Notes under the pieces: model-generated
Told to the model about the DNA's origin: nothing
Databases searched by the model: none
Seen by the model: only the letters and a program-made list of their open reading frames with translations
Shown: positions 43,264-49,006 of the stretch, one piece after another
How the letters are laid out: each line of letters begins with the position of its first letter
How positions within the stretch are numbered: the first letter of the stretch is position 1
Assembly: GCF_004358205.1 (NCBI RefSeq)
Contig: NZ_SMYO01000025.1
Span: 1 to 49,006, forward strand
Reading direction: 5' to 3'
Length of the DNA: 49,006 nucleotides
Source: Bacillus salipaludis
Lineage (GTDB): Bacteria; Bacillota; Bacilli; Bacillales_B; DSM-18226
Position numbers and translations under genes: made by a program

Positions 43264-43363
43264 TTCCTTCGGTTTGCTAAATATCTTTCATTTTACCAGA
43301 ATGTCGTGCTTGGGAGGGGGAGTGGGAGAAATTTTCTTTGTTAGGGAAGTGGAGGGATAAAAT

Positions 43364-43777
43364 TCAGCCCCACTCTTCAAGGGCAAACACCTGATTTTTC
43401 TCAAAATCGTTAATAATTTCAGGCTTCAGGAACCCTTTTATTTCCTCTTTGCTGACCCATTTATGAGACGAATGCTCCTCTGAGAGAGTGACTTCACTAT
43501 TTTCGCTCGCACATTGATAGGTTAGAATAATGAGCTGTGTGGAAGGACCATTTCTAAAAGTAGTTGCATATAAAACTTTTCCAACCGTAATCTCTAAACC
43601 GGTTTCTTCCTTTACTTCTCTCTTAAGTGCGGCTTCTAAATCTTCGCCAAACTCGATTTTACCGCCGGCACATTCCCATTTACTGTGGCCAATTTTATTG
43701 GTTCTTGCCCGTTGAACAATTAAAACCTTGCCATTATGAAAAATAACGCCCTTCACTACAAAAACGATTTTGTTCAT
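43364..43777 (-). CDS. Nudix hydrolase
   Basis: A 137-residue Nudix protein, hydrolysing a nucleoside diphosphate linked to another group. The Nudix box is complete: GGKIEFGEDLEAALKREV followed by KEETGLEI. The start at 43777 is chosen because GAAGGTG lies 8 bases before it; an ATG five codons earlier has no site. Substrate unknown. Confidence 0.88.
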   Translation of the reverse strand: MNKIVFVVKGVIFHNGKVLIVQRARTNKIGHSKWECAGGKIEFGEDLEAALKREVKEETGLEITVGKVLYATTFRNGPSTQLIILTYQCASENSEVTLSEEHSSHKWVSKEEIKGFLKPEIINDFEKNQVFALEEWG

Positions 43778-43927
43778 CCAAAACACCTTCATCTTAAAAT
43801 ATATTGCAATACTTTCTATATTTAATGAATTGTAAGGTTAAAACTCTTGGATTCTGTCGAATTATCTGACAAAACAGTGAAATAGTCCTATTTTTCTGAA
43901 AATACCGAGGTGAGATAATAGCTTTTA

Positions 43928-43966
43928 AGTAAGCGTTTTCTAATGATATTTGTGCAAACGTTTGCC
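43928..43966 (+). promoter_or_regulatory. two cre-like sites before the amylopullulanase
   Basis: AGTAAGCGTTTTCT (43928-43941) and TGCAAACGTTTGCC (43953-43966, with palindrome GCAAACGTTTGC) both fit the CcpA box and lie 57 and 32 bases before the ATG, 25 bp apart. They indicate glucose repression of the secreted enzyme. Confidence 0.8.
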
Positions 43967-43997
43967 TAAACTTATAAAAATGAAAAGGAGGAAATTT

Positions 43998-46900
43998 ATG
44001 AAAAGAAAATCTAGTAAGTTTGTAAACTTGCTAACTCTCTTTTTGCTCATTGTGCAAACGATTGCAGGCGCAGCGCTAATGAACCCAAAACAAACAAACG
44101 CAGCGGAACGGGTTGTAACCCTTGTTGGTGATTTGCAGACTGAACTTGGGGGATCGGGTGATTGGAATCCCGCCGACCCCGCCACTCAAATGAAGCAGCA
44201 AGAAAACGGAACATACATATTCACAGGAACACTGCCTGCTGGAAACTATGAATATAAAGTTGCCATCAATGGCTCATGGGATGAAAATTATGGGGCGAAT
44301 GGGGTTGCAGGTGGAGAAAATTACAAATTGAGTCTTGAAAAAGAAACAAAAGTTAAATTTATTTACGATGATAACACGCATAAAGTAACCGTTCCATTAG
44401 AGTTGCCAGATGAGCAAAAGCCAAGACTTGTCGGGGATATCCAGCCCAAAATCAATGCCGGCAGTGATTGGTCCCCAGGCGATTCCACTGCTATTTTACA
44501 AGATGGGGACCAAGATAATGTTTACACATATACCACTCAAGTGCCGAAAGGAAAATACGAGTTTAAGATCGTTTTAGGAAAAGATTGGTCAGCCCCTGCT
44601 TATCCTGGAAACAATTTTGTTTTAAATGTCCTAAAGGATTCGACCGTTACGTTCTTTTATAATCACGATACAAAAGATGTGTACACGGACTATGACCCAG
44701 GAGTGCCGGACGGCAAAATCCAGGGGGACCAGCTATTGCACAACACATGGGACACAGCTTACCGCTCACCGTTCGGTGCAGTTAAGACGGGGGATACGGT
44801 GAAGCTTCGTCTTCAAGAGAAAAAGGGGGATTTAACTAGTGCAAAGGTTCAGCTTAAAAACTATAACACTGGAAATACCTCTACCATCGAGATGAAAAAT
44901 GCCGGATGGATTGAGCAGAATGGCAAACAAGTAGAGTTTTGGGAAACGTCGTTTACGCCGGGAGAAAAAGGTGTTTATGGCTATAAATTTATTGCCCGTG
45001 ATGGCAATGCTCTAGAAGAATACGGTGAAGATACCCAAGAAGGCGGAAAAGGGACAGCTTCCGAATCAAATGCATCTTTATTCCAATTAACCGTTTTTGA
45101 CCCAGGGTTCAAAACTCCTGATTGGATGAAGGAAGCTGTTGTCTATCAGATTTTTCCAGACCGATTTTTAAATGGAAATAAAAAGAATGATGAGGCAAAA
45201 TCAAATGCCCGGGGCGATGAGCCGATTGAGCATCGCAGCTGGAATCAACTGCCTGACAACCCTCGTCAAGAAAGCACGGATGGGTATGATGGCGATAAAA
45301 TATGGTCCAATGATTTCTTTGGCGGGGATATTGCCGGAATTCAAAAAAAGCTTGATTATATTCAATCATTAGGTGTGAACACCCTCTATTTAAATCCAAT
45401 TGCTGAAGCGGCATCTAATCATAAATACGATGCAACTGATTATAAAACGATTGATCCGATGTTCGGCACGCCGGAAGAATTTCAAGCTTTTACAAAGGAA
45501 TTAAAGAAACGGAAGATGCATTTAATTTTAGACGGCGTGTTTAACCATGTCGGGGATGATTCGATTTACTTTGACCGTTACGGAAAATATAAAACGGTCG
45601 GAGCCTATGAATACTGGTCCGCCATTTATGACCTAGTGAACAAAGGGGTAAAAGAAGCCGATGCCAAGAAACAGGTAGAGGAAAAGTTCAAAGCGGATGG
45701 ACAAATTTTCAGCCCGTATGGTTTTCAAAACTGGTTCAACATTGAAAACAAAAAAGTGGATGGTGTCTATCAATACCAGGGTTGGTGGGGCTATGATTCA
45801 CTTCCGGAAATTAAATCAATTCCTGGAGAAGCTGTCGATTATAATTCAGAGTTAAACAATAAACAGTTTGCCAACTACATTATGTACGATAAGGATTCAG
45901 TAGCCAAAACCTGGCTTGACCGTGGTGCTTCTGGCTGGCGTTTAGACGTTGCAAACGAAGTGGACCCTGAGTTTTGGCGAGAATTCAGAAAAGAACTGAA
46001 AACTGGCAAGAAAGATGATCCATTAATTCTAGGGGAAATTTGGGACGATGCCTCCAAGTATTTCCTTGGTGACCAATATGATTCTGTCATGAATTATCGT
46101 TTCCGCGATGCCATGATTAATTATTTGAAAAATAGAAATGCAGAAGGGGCCGAAAATCAGCTGAATGCCGTATATGAAGATTATCCAAAGGAAGCTTTTT
46201 ATTCCTTGATGAACCTAATGGGATCCCATGATACTGCGCGTGCTTCCTTTATCTTAGGGAATGGAACGGATTCCTATGAACGGGCGGAGCTGGATAAAAA
46301 TTATAATCCAAAACTCGGGATTCAACGTCTTAAGCTCGCGGCAATTCTGCAAATGGGATATGCCGGCGTGCCAACCGTTTATTACGGGGATGAAGCAGGT
46401 GTAACGGGATCAAAGGATCCGGACAACCGCCGCACCTATCCATGGGGGAAGGAAGACAAGGATCTTGTAAAACACTATCAATCAATAGGAAAAGTGCGCA
46501 ACGATTATCATGATTTATTCAGCTTTGGCGATTTGAACCATCTCTATGCCAAAGGGGATGTGCTTGCATTTTCCCGCTCCGATAAAAAGAATTTCGCAGT
46601 GGTGCTGACCAACCGAGGAAGCGAAGCAAAAACGGTTGAACTGAATGTTGGAGATTTATTGAAAAATGGCATTTCTTTAACGGATCAGCTTGATAAAAAG
46701 TACATTGCCGTTTCGAAGGACGGGAAGCTAACAGTTACGGTTCCTGCAATGAGCGGACGGATGCTGGTTTCTGATAAAGGTCAGAACCTAAAACGTCCGG
46801 AAGCAGTTAGCGAATTAACCGTAAAAGAAGGAAGCCACTCGGCAACACTAACTTGGGAAGGCGATGCAAAAAGTTACGCTATTTACCAAACGACAATTTC

Positions 46901-48341
46901 CGGAGCTTTTTATAAACAAGTAAAAGAAACCGCGGGGAATTCTGTAACCATTGATGGATTGGATAACGGCCGTAAATATTATTTTGCCGTTGCAGCACTT
47001 GATAAAAACGGTAATAGCTCTGAAAAAGTTGAAACAGCGAAGTCGGTAATTCCGCATGTGGAGTTAACGGATGGTCTTTATAAGCTGGATCACATTACAG
47101 CGTTGCAACCTGCTACGATCGACCTTGCGAAACCACAAACGGTTACCGCTAATATTTTTGTAAAAGGTGAGACAGAAAAAGGCCAGATGGAAGGATTGCG
47201 TGTGAAGCTGCAGGTGAAATCACCTGGGAAGGATATATGGTCTGACTATGAAGCAATTTATGTGAATCAAGATGAATCTGCGAATGCCTTCAGTGCAAAT
47301 TTCCTTCCATTAAAAGAAGGAAGCTATCAATATCGATATGCGATTTCAACGGATTTAGGACGGACCTGGGCAGTGAGTGATGCACAAACAGCGGAGTTTA
47401 CAAAAGGGGATGATACCACTGCTCCTGTTGATAAAGTAACCTTGAAGCAGCCTGCACAGGAGTCGGGACAGGTCAATCTATCTTGGAAGGCTGATGGGGC
47501 GAAAGATCCTTACATGGTTGCCATTGTTCGTGATGGCGAAATCATTGATCAGTTGTTTGATTCTAGTACAGATTCATACAAGGATATAAATGTAATAAAT
47601 GGAAAATCGTATCAGTACGAAGTGGACATTTATGACCAGGCAGGAAATGTTGTAAAATCGAATACTGTTAACATTACACCTGAACTTGTGACTGTTAAGG
47701 TGACGTTTAAGGTGAATGCACCGTCTTATACACCGCTTGGAGTGAATATTACCATCCCGGGCAGTAAAAATGGCTGGAATACTGGAGCTTGGACGATGAC
47801 GCGCGGCGGTGCAGTGACTAATGATTATGAATATACGGTCGAAGCGGAGGAAGGGGAAGTGCTGACATATAAGTACGTTAAAAATGGAACGTGGGATGAA
47901 GAAGGTCTCGCTGACCACACCCCTACTAATCCAAATGATGATGATATCAGCTATTATGGCTACGGAGCACCGGGTACAGATCTTTCCGTAGTCGTCACAA
48001 ATCAAGGTGGCAACCAGATGGTGGTTCAGGATAAAATCCTTCGCTGGATTGACCAGCCAGTTATGATTACCTCGCATACTGATGGAGAATCTGTTTCAAG
48101 TGATAGCATTACATTAAAGGGAACTGCCATTAAAGATGGAGTCCTCACGATTAATGGTCAGAATGTACCGATTAATGCTGATATGAGCTTCTCTCATAAT
48201 GTTGCTCTTAAGGATGGGGAAAACCAATTTTCGATTCATATTGAACCATCAGAAACTGCTCAATCAACCATCTTTAAAAACGATGGCGGGGCGATCAGTA
48301 AAAATACGAAGACGATTGAATATACGATTATAAAAAAGTAA
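43998..48341 (+). CDS. secreted amylopullulanase (type II pullulanase, GH13)
   Basis: A 1447-residue extracellular enzyme that cleaves alpha-1,4 and alpha-1,6 bonds of starch and pullulan. Order: signal peptide (about 1-35, cut after TNA), two X25-type starch-associated modules (about 36-130 and 143-235), a CBM34-like domain (about 255-375), the GH13 barrel (about 379-880) with DGVFNHVG (511), GWRLDVANE (nucleophile Asp, about 649), GEIWDD (acid/base Glu, about 680) and GSHDTAR (about 742), FN3 (about 935-1020), a beta domain, FN3 (about 1145-1230), a CBM20-like starch-binding domain (about 1232-1340) and an Ig-like end. This equals the Thermoanaerobacter amylopullulanase layout. No S-layer anchor, so it is released. 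AAAAGGAGG before the ATG. Confidence 0.88.
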   Translation: MKRKSSKFVNLLTLFLLIVQTIAGAALMNPKQTNAAERVVTLVGDLQTELGGSGDWNPADPATQMKQQENGTYIFTGTLPAGNYEYKVAINGSWDENYGANGVAGGENYKLSLEKETKVKFIYDDNTHKVTVPLELPDEQKPRLVGDIQPKINAGSDWSPGDSTAILQDGDQDNVYTYTTQVPKGKYEFKIVLGKDWSAPAYPGNNFVLNVLKDSTVTFFYNHDTKDVYTDYDPGVPDGKIQGDQLLHNTWDTAYRSPFGAVKTGDTVKLRLQEKKGDLTSAKVQLKNYNTGNTSTIEMKNAGWIEQNGKQVEFWETSFTPGEKGVYGYKFIARDGNALEEYGEDTQEGGKGTASESNASLFQLTVFDPGFKTPDWMKEAVVYQIFPDRFLNGNKKNDEAKSNARGDEPIEHRSWNQLPDNPRQESTDGYDGDKIWSNDFFGGDIAGIQKKLDYIQSLGVNTLYLNPIAEAASNHKYDATDYKTIDPMFGTPEEFQAFTKELKKRKMHLILDGVFNHVGDDSIYFDRYGKYKTVGAYEYWSAIYDLVNKGVKEADAKKQVEEKFKADGQIFSPYGFQNWFNIENKKVDGVYQYQGWWGYDSLPEIKSIPGEAVDYNSELNNKQFANYIMYDKDSVAKTWLDRGASGWRLDVANEVDPEFWREFRKELKTGKKDDPLILGEIWDDASKYFLGDQYDSVMNYRFRDAMINYLKNRNAEGAENQLNAVYEDYPKEAFYSLMNLMGSHDTARASFILGNGTDSYERAELDKNYNPKLGIQRLKLAAILQMGYAGVPTVYYGDEAGVTGSKDPDNRRTYPWGKEDKDLVKHYQSIGKVRNDYHDLFSFGDLNHLYAKGDVLAFSRSDKKNFAVVLTNRGSEAKTVELNVGDLLKNGISLTDQLDKKYIAVSKDGKLTVTVPAMSGRMLVSDKGQNLKRPEAVSELTVKEGSHSATLTWEGDAKSYAIYQTTISGAFYKQVKETAGNSVTIDGLDNGRKYYFAVAALDKNGNSSEKVETAKSVIPHVELTDGLYKLDHITALQPATIDLAKPQTVTANIFVKGETEKGQMEGLRVKLQVKSPGKDIWSDYEAIYVNQDESANAFSANFLPLKEGSYQYRYAISTDLGRTWAVSDAQTAEFTKGDDTTAPVDKVTLKQPAQESGQVNLSWKADGAKDPYMVAIVRDGEIIDQLFDSSTDSYKDINVINGKSYQYEVDIYDQAGNVVKSNTVNITPELVTVKVTFKVNAPSYTPLGVNITIPGSKNGWNTGAWTMTRGGAVTNDYEYTVEAEEGEVLTYKYVKNGTWDEEGLADHTPTNPNDDDISYYGYGAPGTDLSVVVTNQGGNQMVVQDKILRWIDQPVMITSHTDGESVSSDSITLKGTAIKDGVLTINGQNVPINADMSFSHNVALKDGENQFSIHIEPSETAQSTIFKNDGGAISKNTKTIEYTIIKK

Positions 48342-48352
48342 TCAAGCAGTAA

Positions 48353-48389
48353 TGCCTCTGTCCTCTTGGTAGGATAGAGGCACTTTTTT
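48353..48389 (+). terminator. terminator of the amylopullulanase gene
   Basis: TGCCTCTGTCCT and AGGATAGAGGCA (one mismatch) around CTTGGT, followed by TTTTTT. Confidence 0.9.
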
Positions 48390-48518
48390 GAAATTGGATT
48401 ATTTTTCATATTGAAGGATGATTGTTGTGGTGGTAATATAGAAAAAGTCCACTCTGGAACATCAAAATCTTTTTGAAAAGGAATTATAGATAAAAGATGT
48501 TTTGGAAAAAATTATATG

Positions 48519-48547
48519 TTGTATCAATGGTACTTAAATGGTATGAT
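48519..48547 (+). promoter_or_regulatory. rrn promoter P1
   Basis: -35 TTGTAT (48519), a 17-bp spacer and -10 TATGAT (48542). It is the upstream of two promoters in tandem. Confidence 0.65.
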
Positions 48548-48590
48548 ATAAAAGTTCCCTCAAAAATGAATGAAAATATTAAAAAAGATG

Positions 48591-48619
48591 TTGATTTCAA
48601 AAAGGTAATGTGATAAGAT
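48591..48619 (+). promoter_or_regulatory. rrn promoter P2
   Basis: -35 TTGATT (48591), a 17-bp spacer and -10 TAAGAT (48614), 72 bp downstream of P1. Tandem promoters are usual for Bacillus rRNA operons. Confidence 0.7.
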
Positions 48620-48636
48620 ATTAAATCTCGTTTAAA

Positions 48637-48650
48637 TTGTTCTTTGAAAA
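48637..48650 (+). promoter_or_regulatory. rrn boxA antitermination site
   Basis: TTGTTCTTTGAAAA, followed by CTAAACAAACAAAA, is the Bacillus boxA-type sequence that loads Nus factors on rRNA transcripts. Confidence 0.75.
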
Positions 48651-48740
48651 CTAAACAAACAAAAACGTCAACAAACAATAATAATCGTGTTTCTTCTATT
48701 ATATAGAGAACATGAGCCAACGTAACAAATGAGCTATATC

Positions 48741-48842
48741 AACTTTCCCCCGTATTAACGTGCAGTAATATCCTTCCGGATAAACTGCACGTAAATACCC
48801 GGAAAGTTCGACTAACCATCGCGGGGGAAAACACCCCGCGAT
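48741..48842 (+). other. strongly folded rRNA leader
   Basis: A long hairpin (AACTTTCC/GGAAAGTT at 48741 and 48801, enclosing GTATT-ACGTGCAGT and its complement) is followed by a very stable one, ATCGCGGGG/CCCCGCGAT (48818-48842). No T-run follows at once, so it is more likely a processing or folding element than a terminator. Confidence 0.7.
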
Positions 48843-48853
48843 AGAAGTCTCTC

Positions 48854-49006
48854 TTTTTTGGAGAGTTTGATCCTGGCTCAGGACGAACGCTGGCGGCGTG
48901 CCTAATACATGCAAGTCGAGCGAATCAATAGGAGCTTGCTCCTGTTGGTTAGCGGCGGACGGGTGAGTAACACGTGGGCAACCTGCCTGTAAGACTGGGA
49001 TAACTT
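48854..49006 (+). rRNA. rrs: 16S rRNA gene, 5' end only
   Basis: GGAGAGTTTGATCCTGGCTC is the universal 16S start, followed by GACGAACGCTGGCGGCGTGC and GCGGCGGACGGGTGAGTAAC. The V1 hairpin (GGAGCTTGCTCC) is of Bacillaceae type. The gene runs out of the window at 49006; the mature 5' end is placed by analogy with B. subtilis. Confidence 0.97.

Overview
The window is low-GC Firmicutes DNA, most likely from an endospore-forming member of the Bacillaceae (Bacillus/Neobacillus-like). Supporting signs are strong AGGAGG-type ribosome binding sites with many GTG/TTG starts, sigma-A promoters, cre-like catabolite boxes, a CotH spore-coat kinase, a purine riboswitch and the Bacillus-type 5' end of a 16S rRNA gene at the right edge. 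I cannot name the species.

Layout. 1-2060: mobile-element debris (a frameshifted group II intron reverse transcriptase with the intron 3' end, then a truncated IS110-family element with a structured left end). 2081-8453: accessory housekeeping genes (serine beta-lactamase-fold hydrolase, three GNAT acetyltransferase genes, a sirtuin, an M20 amidohydrolase). 8561-22606: a complete ethanolamine-utilisation (eut) bacterial microcompartment locus. It opens with the sensor kinase/ANTAR antiterminator pair EutW/EutV, followed by shell proteins (EutS, EutL, EutM, EutN and a second hexamer), the B12-dependent ethanolamine ammonia-lyase (EutB, EutC) with its reactivase EutA, the GTPase EutP, acylating acetaldehyde dehydrogenase EutE, a PduL-type phosphotransacylase, a malate dehydrogenase and an APC-type ethanolamine permease. 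No EutG alcohol dehydrogenase, EutH or full-length EutT is present. Two leader attenuators whose antiterminator hairpins share the loop AATGG lie before eutS and eutA, so EutV probably opens both. A large structured, non-coding segment lies between the last shell gene and mdh.

23132-33193: a small membrane protein coupled to an amino-acid permease, an FAD-linked lactate/glycolate-type dehydrogenase, a DsbA-like oxidoreductase, a divergent CotG-like/CotH spore-coat pair, proline dehydrogenase, adenine deaminase behind a purine (guanine-type) riboswitch, and a TipA-like MerR regulator with its own operator. 33279-38432: a GntR regulator divergent from a chitobiose/cellobiose PTS operon (IIB, IIC, GH4 6-phospho-glycosidase, IIA, ChbG deacetylase). 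38708-43777: a CTCC-motif permease, a lone GlgC-like nucleotidyltransferase, a HAD phosphatase, an MFS exporter and a Nudix hydrolase. 43998-48341: a 1447-residue secreted amylopullulanase under cre control. 48519-49006: tandem rrn promoters, boxA, a strongly folded leader and the start of 16S rRNA.

The most unusual feature of the window is its intergenic tandem repeats. Six arrays fall into only two period classes: 21 bp (three loci sharing a GYTGATA-like core) and about 52 bp (three loci with mutually unrelated sequences). Both periods are close to whole numbers of DNA helical turns. One 52-bp array has become the 3' end of a GNAT reading frame. The arrays, the structured RNA before mdh, and the extended PduL protein are the best places to look for something undescribed.
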